Shown here: positions 7,719-15,364 of the stretch, in pieces
Position numbering within the stretch: position 1 is the first letter of the stretch
Layout of the letters: each line of letters opens with the position of its first letter
NCBI GenBank assembly: GCA_013044265.1
Contig: JABEUQ010000033.1
Location: 1 to 45,141, forward strand
Direction of reading: 5' to 3'
DNA from: Acidimicrobiaceae bacterium
GTDB lineage: Bacteria > Actinomycetota > Acidimicrobiia > Acidimicrobiales > RAAP-2
DNA: 45,141 nt
The notes under the pieces: generated by a model
What the model saw: the letters and a program-made list of their open reading frames with translations, nothing else
Told to the model about the DNA's origin: nothing
Databases searched by the model: none
Translations under genes and position numbers: made by a program

Positions 7719-10085
7719 ATGCGCGTCGCCGTCTGGACGCCACTACCTCCCGAACCTTCCGGCATCGCGGACTACAACGCGCAACTCCTCACCCTCATGG
7801 CGCGCAGTCCCGGCGTCACGCTCACCGCGATCGTCCGCGACGAAGTCGCCGCCACCGCGCGTGCGCCCCGGGGAGTGGCGCTGCGTGCGCTCAGCGACTA
7901 TCGCGCCGACGACTTCGACATCGACCTGTACCACCTGGGCAACAACCCCACCTTTCATAGCTACATGTTCCAGCCCCTCCTGCACCGTCCCGGAGTGGTC
8001 GTGCTGCACGACCCGGCGATCGCTGATTTCGTGGAGGTATTGCTGGGCGGGCGCTGGCGGCGGATCTTCGAACTCGAGGCCGCCTACAACCTGGGAGTCT
8101 CGGAGTTCGACGAGAGCGTCGCCGGGAATATCGGCTTCTGGGACCGCACCGAGATCCTGATGTCACGTCGCGTCGTGGAGTCGAGCATCATCACCCTCGT
8201 GCACAGCACCTGGGCAGCCACCTACTTGCGCGAGCGTTTCGCCGCGACCAACATCGTCGAAGTGCCCTTCGCCGTCACGATCGATCCCACCCGCCTGCAC
8301 TCAAGGAGCACACGGCGCCTCACCTTCGGGGTGTTCGGCAACATCAGTTTTCACAAGCGCGTGCCCGAGGTGGTCGAGGCGTACCTCGAGGCTCGGCGCC
8401 AGGGCCTCGACGCCGACCTCGTCGTCGCCGGACGCCGCGACAGCGTGGGCGCCGAGGCGCAGATCCAAGACCTCATCGAACACTCTCGCTTCGGTGGAGA
8501 CGTGACCCTCGCCATCGACGTCGACCAGGCGGACTTTCGTTTGTTACAGGAGAGTTGCGACGTGATCGTCGGCCTGCGCTGGCCCACGGCGGGCGAGACC
8601 AGTGCGTCGCTCCTAGAGTGTTTCGCCCTCGCCAAGTCGGCCATCGTCTCCAACGTTCCCCAGATGAGCCAGTTCGCCGACGACTTCTGCGCCAAGGTGA
8701 GCACCGACCCCGAGCGCGAACACGACGAACTGGTGACCGCGATGCTGGCGGTGGGCGCCGATGTCGGGGCCGCGCGCGCGGCGGGACAACGGGCCCTCAC
8801 CTACGTGAGCAAGAACTGTCGCATCGAACACGTCGCCACCACCTACCTCGACCACTTGCGTCAAGCAATCGACGCAGCACGCGCCTCGAAGGACAACACG
8901 GCACACGGCTCGCACTCCGCGCCCCTGGGCATCAACGCCATCGCCTCGTGGGCCGGGGCCACCGGTCTGGCCGAAGCGGGCCGGCGTGCCGCCGTGGCCC
9001 TGCTGAATGAGGGTGTGGCGATGGCCATCGAGGACGTCAACCTGTGGGCCAAGGTCGACCAGAGTCGCGTGCCCGACCAGATCGCCTCGCTCCCCCACGG
9101 CCACCCCTATCCCATTGGTCTCTCCTTCCTCAACATCAATGAATTCCACGTTGTCGAAGGTTGGCAGTTACGCGGTCACGGGACGCCCTATCTCATCGCA
9201 ATGTGGTACTGGGAACTACCCGCCCTACCCGAGGACATGGTCAAGGAGATCGACCGAGTTGATGAGATCTGGGTGGCCAGTGAGTTCGTGCGCGACGTCT
9301 TCTTGCGCTACACCGCCAAGCCCATCATTGTGATGCCCTGCGTCGTCGAGCCCGAGGCCGACGCGTCACTCTCGCGCTCGGACCTGGGCCTGCCCGAGGA
9401 CGCCGTTATCTTCCTGGTGACCTTCGACGCGAATTCCACCATTGCGCGAAAGAACCCCTACGGGGCCATCAGGGCCTTCGAAGAGGCCTTCGGCGTCGGA
9501 CGAACCGACGTCGTGTTGGTGGTGAAGGTGGTCAACCTTTCGAGCTACCCGGTCGTGCAGCGCGACTTGCGTCAGCACATGGCGCGGCTCGGGGGCATTC
9601 TGATCGAGACCAACATGGCTACCGGCGAGATCGCAGCCCTGATCAAGCACTGCGACGTCTACGTCTCGATGCACCGTTCCGAGGGCTTCGGTCTCGGCCT
9701 GGCCGAAGCGATGTACTTCGGTCGCCCCGTCATCGCGACGGGCAACTCGGGCAACATGGACTTCATGAGTGCCACCAACTCCTGCCTCGTGGGGTATCAG
9801 TCAATGGTCGTACACCACAACGAACTCAGCGACAACCCCAATGCAATGCTCCTTTACCAGCCCGGGAACCTCTGGGTGGACCCCGACGTGCACCAGGCGG
9901 CCCACCTCATGCGCTGGCTCTTTGAGAATCCCGCGGAGCGCGCGCGTATTGGGGCCAAGGCGTCAGCCGACATCAAAGTGGGCTACAGCCTCGAAGCCGC
10001 TGGACGCGCCATGCACGCGCGACTCATCGAGGTCGCGGGGCATCTTGAGAGGACCCACCAGCTGGACGCGCCTCAGCTGGTGTAG
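7719..10085 (+). CDS. Tandem-domain GT4-type glycosyltransferase
   Basis: The 788-residue cytosolic protein contains two glycosyltransferase B-fold units. The first (about 1-390) starts MRVAVWTPLPPEPSGIADYNA, a GT4 N-terminus, and carries GVFGNISFHKRVPEVVEA and a later GETSASLLECFALAK donor-site motif. The second (about 405-785) has a diverged N-terminal half, then VTFDANSTIARKNPYGAI, HCDVYVSMHRSEGFGLGLAEAMYFGRPVIAT (E-x7-E motif) and GNSGNMDFM. Two active units suggest alternating transfer of two sugars, or two linkages, onto a surface glycan. It follows the coiled-coil methyltransferase by 2 nt. The sugar specificity cannot be read from the sequence. A hairpin overlaps its stop codon. Confidence 0.85.
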   Translation: MRVAVWTPLPPEPSGIADYNAQLLTLMARSPGVTLTAIVRDEVAATARAPRGVALRALSDYRADDFDIDLYHLGNNPTFHSYMFQPLLHRPGVVVLHDPAIADFVEVLLGGRWRRIFELEAAYNLGVSEFDESVAGNIGFWDRTEILMSRRVVESSIITLVHSTWAATYLRERFAATNIVEVPFAVTIDPTRLHSRSTRRLTFGVFGNISFHKRVPEVVEAYLEARRQGLDADLVVAGRRDSVGAEAQIQDLIEHSRFGGDVTLAIDVDQADFRLLQESCDVIVGLRWPTAGETSASLLECFALAKSAIVSNVPQMSQFADDFCAKVSTDPEREHDELVTAMLAVGADVGAARAAGQRALTYVSKNCRIEHVATTYLDHLRQAIDAARASKDNTAHGSHSAPLGINAIASWAGATGLAEAGRRAAVALLNEGVAMAIEDVNLWAKVDQSRVPDQIASLPHGHPYPIGLSFLNINEFHVVEGWQLRGHGTPYLIAMWYWELPALPEDMVKEIDRVDEIWVASEFVRDVFLRYTAKPIIVMPCVVEPEADASLSRSDLGLPEDAVIFLVTFDANSTIARKNPYGAIRAFEEAFGVGRTDVVLVVKVVNLSSYPVVQRDLRQHMARLGGILIETNMATGEIAALIKHCDVYVSMHRSEGFGLGLAEAMYFGRPVIATGNSGNMDFMSATNSCLVGYQSMVVHHNELSDNPNAMLLYQPGNLWVDPDVHQAAHLMRWLFENPAERARIGAKASADIKVGYSLEAAGRAMHARLIEVAGHLERTHQLDAPQLV

Positions 10086-10090
10086 TTTCC
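10056..10090 (+). terminator. Hairpin at the end of the glycosyltransferase gene
   Basis: CACCAGCTG and CAGCTGGTG form a perfect 9-bp stem around a 9-nt loop, overlapping the stop codon of the glycosyltransferase gene. It is followed by TAGTTTCC, a weak T-tract. It lies between convergent genes and could work in either direction. Confidence 0.5.
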
Positions 10091-10091
10091 T

Positions 10092-11477
10092 CTAGGGGTG
10101 CGTCATGTCCTCGGGCACGATGGCCGCATCAAACTCCTGCGCTGTCAAATACTCCAGCGCCAGAACCGATTCACGTAGTGTGAGTCGCTCCTTGTGGGCC
10201 TTCTTCGCGACTTTGGCCGCCTTGTCGTAGCCGATCAATGGATTCAGCGCCGTCACCAGCATGAGCGAATTCGTCAGGTGGTGATTGATCTGTTCGTAGT
10301 CAGGCTCGAGACCCTCGACGCAGAACTCGCGGAAACGGTCACAGGCATCGGTGAGTAAATCAATCGAATTACAGAAGTTATGGATAATCACCGGCTTACA
10401 GACGTTGAGTTCCAAATTGCCCCGCGAACCCGCCATCGCCACTGCGGTGTCATTTCCAAAGACTTGGATGCTGACCATGATCATCGCCTCGGACTGCGTG
10501 GGGTTCACCTTGCCGGGCATGATCGAACTTCCGGGTTCGTTTTCGGGCAGTTGCAACTCACCGAGCCCCGAACGCGGTCCCGAACCCAACCAGCGCAAGT
10601 CATCGGCAATCTTCACCAAGCTGGTCGCCAGAGTCTTGATCGCTCCGTGAGCGAAGACCAACGCGTCGTGAGCGGCCAAAGCGGCGAACTTATTGGGCGC
10701 GGTCACAAAGGGTTCACCGGTCAGTCCAGCGATCTTCTCCGCCACGCGCTCGGCGTACTCGGGGTGGGTGTTCAACCCCGTGCCCACCGCGGAGCCACCC
10801 GCCGCGAGTTCGCACAGACCCGGCAGGACCAGACGCAGGCGATCGAGGTCGGCGTCGAGTTGAGCGACGTACCCTGAGAATTCTTGGCCCAGCGTGAGCG
10901 GTACCGCATCCATCAGGTGGGTGCGGCCGATCTTGACGATAGTGGCGTAGGCCAGAGCCTTCTCGTGCAGGGCGTCACGCAAACGCGTCACCGCGGGTAT
11001 CAGGCGGTCGGTGATCTGCATCACCGCGGCGATGTGCATGGCGGTGGGGAAAGTGTCATTGGAAGACTGCGACATATTGACATCGTCGTTGGGGTGCACG
11101 GGGGTCTTAGAGCCCATCACGCCTCCCGCCATCTCGATCGCACGATTCGAGATGACCTCGTTCACGTTCATATTGGACTGCGTGCCCGAACCGGTCTGCC
11201 AGATGCGTAGCGGAAACTCGGCGGCGAGCGTACCGTCAATGACCTCGAGCGCAGCTCGCTCGATGAGCCCCGCCTTCTCGACGTCAAGTTTGCCGAGCTC
11301 GTGGTTCACCAGCGCCGACGCCAACTTCAAAATACCGAAGGCCTTGATGAGCGCCACCGGCATGGTTTCGTTGCTGATAGCGAAATGGTGCAGACTGCGT
11401 TCAGTCTGAGCTCCCCAATAGTGCTCCGCGGGCACCTCGATCTCACCCATCGTGTCGGACTCAAGACGAACGGCCAT
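10092..11477 (-). CDS. fumC: Class II fumarate hydratase
   Basis: FumC reversibly hydrates fumarate to L-malate in the TCA cycle; it is a soluble, iron-free homotetramer. The 461-residue product has the full family length. It carries the substrate-site motif [12 protein letters not shown], the [14 protein letters not shown] region, the lyase signature [15 protein letters not shown] with the catalytic Ser, and the N-terminal W-G-A-Q-T motif ([11 protein letters not shown]). The start ATG gives the expected N-terminus [16 protein letters not shown]. It is transcribed alone, divergent from the F420-type gene across about 295 bp in which no clear promoter was recognised. Aspartase and argininosuccinate lyase are related, but the QTERS/GQEFSG pattern fits fumarase. 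Confidence 0.95.
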   Translation of the reverse strand: MAVRLESDTMGEIEVPAEHYWGAQTERSLHHFAISNETMPVALIKAFGILKLASALVNHELGKLDVEKAGLIERAALEVIDGTLAAEFPLRIWQTGSGTQSNMNVNEVISNRAIEMAGGVMGSKTPVHPNDDVNMSQSSNDTFPTAMHIAAVMQITDRLIPAVTRLRDALHEKALAYATIVKIGRTHLMDAVPLTLGQEFSGYVAQLDADLDRLRLVLPGLCELAAGGSAVGTGLNTHPEYAERVAEKIAGLTGEPFVTAPNKFAALAAHDALVFAHGAIKTLATSLVKIADDLRWLGSGPRSGLGELQLPENEPGSSIMPGKVNPTQSEAMIMVSIQVFGNDTAVAMAGSRGNLELNVCKPVIIHNFCNSIDLLTDACDRFREFCVEGLEPDYEQINHHLTNSLMLVTALNPLIGYDKAAKVAKKAHKERLTLRESVLALEYLTAQEFDAAIVPEDMTHP

Positions 11478-11772
11478 GTCATGTCACTTTCTACGCAATG
11501 TGTCGCCCGACGTACCTCGGACGCCGAATACACGTTAGTCATCTAGCGCACCAACGCGGAGTCCCTTGGGGTGTCCTTCGTCCCTTTTGACTAGTCGGAA
11601 TCTTTCCAGCAATGATCCACTCCGCGCATCCTCGAGCGACGCTGACGCGGCGAGCGCTGAGTGATATCACTAGTTGGACCCCTCCCGTCCCCCAACGAAG
11701 TCACGCCGACGTGGCAAGGAACGTCATTTTCAAATTAGAGTCACTGGCAACCTATCTACGAACAGGAGCCTC

Positions 11773-12174
11773 ATGACCGCCACTTTCACTCCGGCCGCTC
11801 GAGCAATCTTTGACAAGCAGGTCCTCGCGCACGTGGGCTGTCTCGACCTCAATGGGGGGCCCCACGTCACTCCGGTATGGGTGGGACTCGATGGGGACGA
11901 CGTCATCATCAACACGGCCCTCGGACGAGCCAAGGCCCGCTTCCTCGCCAACGACTCTCGGGTGGCGGTCTCCTTGACCGATCCCGATAATCCCTACGTG
12001 TGCGTCGCGCTGCGAGGCACGGTCACCGGATTTTCTACTGAGGGCGCCGACGAAGTGATCGACGCCTTCGCCAAGAAATATTTAGGAGTGGACTCCTACC
12101 CGATGCGTCGCGAGGGTGAAGTGCGCGTCACCGTGCGCATCACGCCCGAACACATCGGCGTGCAGCCTGAGTAG
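11773..12174 (+). CDS. PPOX-class, probably F420-dependent, flavin-fold protein
   Basis: The 133-residue product has the split-barrel fold of the pyridoxamine-phosphate-oxidase superfamily, in the short form annotated in actinobacteria as F420-dependent PPOX-class enzymes. The visible pattern is GCLDLNGGPHVTPVWVGLDGDDVIINTALGRAKARFL, then RVAVSLTDPDNPYVCVALRG. The TALGRAK-type segment is where these proteins bind the deazaflavin phosphate. The substrate is unknown. The ORF track begins at 11674, but AGGAG lies 4 nt before the ATG at 11773 and the upstream codons look non-coding. A short terminator follows. F420 dependence is family-based inference; FMN or heme binding is the alternative. Confidence 0.8.
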   Translation: MTATFTPAARAIFDKQVLAHVGCLDLNGGPHVTPVWVGLDGDDVIINTALGRAKARFLANDSRVAVSLTDPDNPYVCVALRGTVTGFSTEGADEVIDAFAKKYLGVDSYPMRREGEVRVTVRITPEHIGVQPE

Positions 12175-12184
12175 GGCGCAACGA

Positions 12185-12205
12185 GAGGCTCGAGAAAGCC
12201 TTTTC
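12185..12205 (+). terminator. Short intrinsic terminator after the PPOX-fold gene
   Basis: AGGCT-CGAGAA-AGCCT forms a 5-bp stem (six with a G-U pair) and is followed by TTTTC. It sits about 10 nt after the stop codon and points away from the gene, before the convergent end of the long minus-strand cluster. Confidence 0.45.
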
Positions 12206-12251
12206 AATCCGTCGTTCACCCACGGCACCTTCGCGAAGTCTCGTCGTCACG

Positions 12252-12731
12252 CTATTCACGAAAGATGGTGATTTTCCCTCGTGATTCACTGCGGTGCAGG
12301 ACCCTCTCGGCGTGCACCAAGGTATCTTCTTCGACGCTCCAGACGCAGACCGGACGCGGTGGAGCCGGTCGGTTATAGGCGCCCGTGATCGTGGCGACCG
12401 AGTTGTGCACGGTGACTTCGTCGTCGCTCAGCATCGCTGTAACGATCTCAGCGTGCGCGTGCGCGTCGTGGGCGGCTTCGATGACCACGTGGTCGATCTC
12501 CATGAGCGCCGCGAGCGTCTTAACGTCACGGGCGATCAACGAAGCGGGGTAGTCGTCGCTGGCCCGTAACCACACGCCCCACGAACCCGCCCACTCAGCA
12601 CTCACCCCGGCGAGGATGGTCACGGCATCGGCGTCGCTGACGCGAATCACCAGAGGGCGGTCCTCCTCTGAAACCAACACGGGCAGGTCCTCTAATTCTG
12701 TCGAGGTGACGTCGAGTCTGGCGAGTTGCAT
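12252..12731 (-). CDS. Conserved-looking hypothetical protein
   Basis: I do not recognise this 159-residue protein. It is soluble, acidic, and has alternating helix/strand character: MQLARLDVTSTELEDLPVLV, VIRVSDADAVTILAGVSAEW, and a Trp/Val-rich end. It has several His in AHDAHAHAEI but no Cys pair, P-loop or signal peptide. It begins 12 nt after the DUF2469 stop, on the same strand and at the end of the rpsP-rplS cluster, so it is probably co-transcribed and translated at the operon end. No Shine-Dalgarno is seen before the ATG; a coupled start is possible. Coding reality is supported by position and length. Confidence 0.6.
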   Translation of the reverse strand: MQLARLDVTSTELEDLPVLVSEEDRPLVIRVSDADAVTILAGVSAEWAGSWGVWLRASDDYPASLIARDVKTLAALMEIDHVVIEAAHDAHAHAEIVTAMLSDDEVTVHNSVATITGAYNRPAPPRPVCVWSVEEDTLVHAERVLHRSESRGKITIFRE

Positions 12732-12743
12732 GGGGATGGTGCC

Positions 12744-13040
12744 CTAGGGCTGCAAATCCTCTTTGGGCAACTTCTCAACGTTCACGTCACGAAAAGTCAG
12801 CACGCGCACGTGGGGCACGAAACGTGCCGAACGATACATGTCCCAGACCCAGGCATCGGTGAGGGTCACTTCGAGCATCACTGGAGTCGTGGACTTCACA
12901 TCGACATCAACGAAATTAGCCAGGTAAAAACGACGGTCGGTCTCCACGGCGTAGTCGAACATGCCGACCACCGCTTTGTATTCCTGGACCAAGGCCAGTT
13001 CGAGGGTCGACTCGTAGTCGTCGAGCTCTTCTTCGCCCAC
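12744..13040 (-). CDS. DUF2469 family protein (Rv2901c-like)
   Basis: The 98-residue protein matches the actinobacterial DUF2469 family: it opens with an acidic D/E-Y-E segment (EELDDYESTLELALVQEYK), then VETDRRFYLANFV, DAWVWDMYRSARFVPHVRV and LTFRDVNVEKL. The family is nearly restricted to Actinobacteria and its function is unknown. In mycobacteria the member lies close to rplS, lepB and rnhB; here it lies 6 nt from rplS and the other two are absent between them. The GTG start aligns with the family N-terminus; no Shine-Dalgarno is visible, so translational coupling to rplS is likely. Confidence 0.88.
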   Translation of the reverse strand: MGEEELDDYESTLELALVQEYKAVVGMFDYAVETDRRFYLANFVDVDVKSTTPVMLEVTLTDAWVWDMYRSARFVPHVRVLTFRDVNVEKLPKEDLQP

Positions 13041-13046
13041 GGGCGA

Positions 13047-13403
13047 CTACGGACGCTCGGTGACGCGGAGCTCCTTGATCTTGGCGGCCTTTCCACGCAG
13101 ATCACGGAGGTAGTACAACTTGGCGCGACGCACGTCACCGTACGAGTCAACTTCGATCTTGGCGATCGTCGGGGCGTGCACTGGGAAGGTGCGCTCGACA
13201 CCAACACCGAAACTCACCTTACGCACGGTGAAGGTCTCCTGCAGACCAGCACCCTGGCGACGGATAACGGCGCCCTGGAAGACCTGGATACGCTCACGGG
13301 TGCCTTCGACCACGCGCACGTGCACCTTCAAGGTGTCGCCGGTGCGGAAGTTCGGAATGTCGTCACGCAACGAGTCGCGGTCAATAAGGTCAGTCGGGTT
13401 CAT
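13047..13403 (-). CDS. rplS: 50S ribosomal protein L19
   Basis: L19 sits at the interface of the 30S and 50S subunits. The 118-residue product has the family length and the motifs [41 protein letters not shown] and [16 protein letters not shown]. The ATG is preceded by AAGGGA with 9-nt spacing. It lies between trmD and DUF2469 in the conserved rpsP-rimM-trmD-rplS order. Confidence 0.97.
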   Translation of the reverse strand: MNPTDLIDRDSLRDDIPNFRTGDTLKVHVRVVEGTRERIQVFQGAVIRRQGAGLQETFTVRKVSFGVGVERTFPVHAPTIAKIEVDSYGDVRRAKLYYLRDLRGKAAKIKELRVTERP

Positions 13404-13441
13404 GAGAGCGGTCCCTTTCGGATCACTAGGGATTTACTACT

Positions 13442-14194
13442 TTAGCCGTTTTCGCCTGGCGTTTCCAACACACCCAGTTCATCGAGGATTTCCTGCTCTT
13501 CGCCACTCAAGCCGCCGCGACGCTCGATCAGATCGGGGCGACGGCTCAGTGTGAGCGCCAGCGCCTGGGCCCGACGCCAGCGCGCGATCACCGCGTGATT
13601 ACCCGATCGCAGGATTTCGGGCACTTCGAGGCCTCGCCACGTGGCCGGCTTGGTGTAATGCGGGTACTCCAGTAGCCCGTCTCCGAAGGATTCTTCAACA
13701 CTCGACTGGTCGTTACCCAATCCCCCCGGGACTAATCGCACCACGGCCTCGATGACGCACAGGGCCGCGAGTTCCCCTCCCGCGAGCACGAAATCGCCCA
13801 ACGAGAGTTCCTCGTCGACCACCGTGTCCAGAATTCGCTGATCGAAGCCTTCGTATCGCCCGCACAGCAAAGTGAAGCCCTCGAGTTGCGACAATCGCGT
13901 GGCGACCGCATGGGTGAAAGGTTCGCCCGAGGGAGTGAGCGCAATCACCGGTCGTCGCAGCCCCGGGGTCTCTTCGATGGTCCGTACAATCGGCTCGGGG
14001 GTCAAGACCATGCCCGCTCCCCCGCCGTAGGGAGAATCATCGACGCTGCGGTGCACGTCGCTCGCGGCATCGCGGAAGTCGTGCACGAACAGTTCCCACA
14101 CGCCACGTTCACGCGCACGCCCGAGTACCGACGTGTCGGCGTACGAGCTGACGGCCTCAGGAAAGAGACTGAGTACATCGATGCGGATCGTCAT
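13442..14194 (-). CDS. trmD: tRNA (guanine-N1-)-methyltransferase TrmD
   Basis: TrmD methylates G37 at N1 in tRNAs reading CNN and some other codons, preventing +1 frameshifting; it is a SPOUT-class knot protein using SAM. The 250-residue product shows IDVLSLFPEAV, the DDSPYGGGAGMVL segment, LLCGRYEGFDQRI, and LSLGDFVLAGGELAA of the trefoil knot, then EYPHYTKPATWRG. Its ATG overlaps the rimM stop as ATGA, so translation is coupled. About 38 nt separate it from rplS. Confidence 0.96.
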   Translation of the reverse strand: MTIRIDVLSLFPEAVSSYADTSVLGRARERGVWELFVHDFRDAASDVHRSVDDSPYGGGAGMVLTPEPIVRTIEETPGLRRPVIALTPSGEPFTHAVATRLSQLEGFTLLCGRYEGFDQRILDTVVDEELSLGDFVLAGGELAALCVIEAVVRLVPGGLGNDQSSVEESFGDGLLEYPHYTKPATWRGLEVPEILRSGNHAVIARWRRAQALALTLSRRPDLIERRGGLSGEEQEILDELGVLETPGENG

Positions 14195-14673
14195 TCGAAG
14201 AGTCCCTCGGGAACTTCGACCTCGATCAGGGTATTAGCTTCGACCGAGGTAACGAAGGTGAGGGGAATGAGCGCTCCTGAATCGAGAACTAGAAGATCGC
14301 TCGCCGGATTGGACTCAACGTCGACCACCACACCACGGAGCACGCCTTGTTCATCCACCACCGAAGCGCCGAAGAGCTCGTCGATCCAGATGACGTCGTC
14401 GTCGTCGATTTCGAGCTTTGGTGCAGAAAGAACAGTCCCTCGCGCGGCGTCTGCTTCTTCACGGGTAGATATTTCCTCAAACCACACAAGAAATCGCTCC
14501 TGGTGCGGCGCCGCGCTACGAACCGTCAGAACACCTCGGGGCGTCGTGAGTTTCGTCCCTGGTTCGCGGCGTTCGCGGCGATCAGTCCAGAAATCCACGA
14601 TGACCTGGCCCTTGAGCCCATGGGCCTTGACGATGCGCCCGACTTCGAGCGAGGGGCGCTCAGGGGCGCTCAC
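14191..14673 (-). CDS. rimM: 16S rRNA processing protein RimM
   Basis: RimM binds S19 and assists maturation of the 30S head. The 160-residue product starts with the family N-terminus VGRIVKAHGLKGQVIVDFWTD and has the PRC-barrel region DDVIWIDELFGASVVDEQGVLRGVV. It ends in the usual L-I-E-V-E-V-P-E-G-L-F-E. The start is GTG two nt after the khpA stop; it ends in an ATGA overlap with trmD. All features match a normal full-length protein. Confidence 0.93.
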   Translation of the reverse strand: MSAPERPSLEVGRIVKAHGLKGQVIVDFWTDRRERREPGTKLTTPRGVLTVRSAAPHQERFLVWFEEISTREEADAARGTVLSAPKLEIDDDDVIWIDELFGASVVDEQGVLRGVVVDVESNPASDLLVLDSGALIPLTFVTSVEANTLIEVEVPEGLFE

Positions 14674-14675
14674 GG

Positions 14676-15011
14676 CTAGTCGACGATGTCGACGGTGGCG
14701 TTGACGCCATCACGCGAGCCCGCGGCCGCCACCAGCGAGCGAATCGCCTGAGCGGTACGACCACGGCGACCAATCACGCGACCCATGTCGTCGGGACCAA
14801 CCTGCAGAGACAAAACCACCTTGCCCTGACGCTCACTTACCTCGACCGACACGGCCGAGGGGTCGTCCGCGAGGGACGCAGCTATGAATTCCAAGACCGC
14901 CTGGGCCGTTACGGCTGAAGCGGCCGCGTCAGTGTTGACGTCGTCAACAACGGTGTCGTCATCAATCGTATTGATGTCGCCGTCGACGTAGTCGTCGTGC
15001 ACGTCGCTCAC
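14676..15011 (-). CDS. khpA: KH-domain RNA-binding protein (KhpA-like) with acidic N-terminus
   Basis: KhpA-type proteins are small single KH-domain RNA chaperones that lie beside rpsP; in firmicutes the partner KhpB forms a dimer with them. The C-terminal 80 residues give AVLEFIAASLADDP, then the KH signature GRVIGRRGRTAQAIRSLV with the GxxG loop. The first about 31 residues are an acidic extension full of Asp (DDYVDGDINTIDDDTVVDDV), so the 111-residue protein is longer than the typical 75-80. The GTG start overlaps the rpsP stop as GTGA. The extension could be disordered; a later start is not ruled out. Confidence 0.9.
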   Translation of the reverse strand: MSDVHDDYVDGDINTIDDDTVVDDVNTDAAASAVTAQAVLEFIAASLADDPSAVSVEVSERQGKVVLSLQVGPDDMGRVIGRRGRTAQAIRSLVAAAGSRDGVNATVDIVD

Positions 15012-15295
15012 TTGGCGACCTTCGCCGCCTCGAAAGCGTCCAGCGCACCACTGGCCTTGAGCAATTTTGCTACGCGTTCAGTCGGCTGAGCACCCTGGCT
15101 CAACCACGCTACGGCGCGATCATTGTCAATCGAGATAATGGTCTCGGGCTCGGCGATGGAGAGTCCACGAGGCTGATACGTACCCACGATTTCGAGGAAG
15201 GCACCAGAACGGGCGCGACGCGCGTCCGTCGCCACGACACGATACGTGGGTTGCTTCTTCTTGCCCATCCGCACCAAACGAAGTTTCACAGCCAC
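15008..15295 (-). CDS. rpsP: 30S ribosomal protein S16
   Basis: S16 stabilises the 30S body. The 95-residue product has the signature VKLRLVRMGKKKQPTYRVVATDARR, GAFLEIVGTYQPR and VAWLSQGAQPTERVAKLL. The GTG start is preceded by AAGGGA with about 7-nt spacing. The 69-nt gap to ffh is the widest interval in this block and may hold a promoter, but no convincing -10/-35 pair was seen. It opens the rpsP-khpA-rimM-trmD-rplS group. Confidence 0.97.
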   Translation of the reverse strand: MAVKLRLVRMGKKKQPTYRVVATDARRARSGAFLEIVGTYQPRGLSIAEPETIISIDNDRAVAWLSQGAQPTERVAKLLKASGALDAFEAAKVAK

Positions 15296-15364
15296 GTCGT
15301 ATTTCCCTTCAAACCTTTTGTTCTACATTCAACAGAACTGGGCGATATACCCGAGCGCACAAGT

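Noticed and set aside
11729-11758. TTCAAA / TATCTA promoter pair before the PPOX-fold gene
   Set aside because: The predicted start would fall inside the AGGAG ribosome binding site, so a normal leader is impossible; retained only as a weak match.
12726-13445. 239-residue plus-strand ORF opposite rplS/DUF2469
   Set aside because: Long only because of the base composition of the ribosomal-protein genes; composition is His/Gly-rich and no family motif is present.
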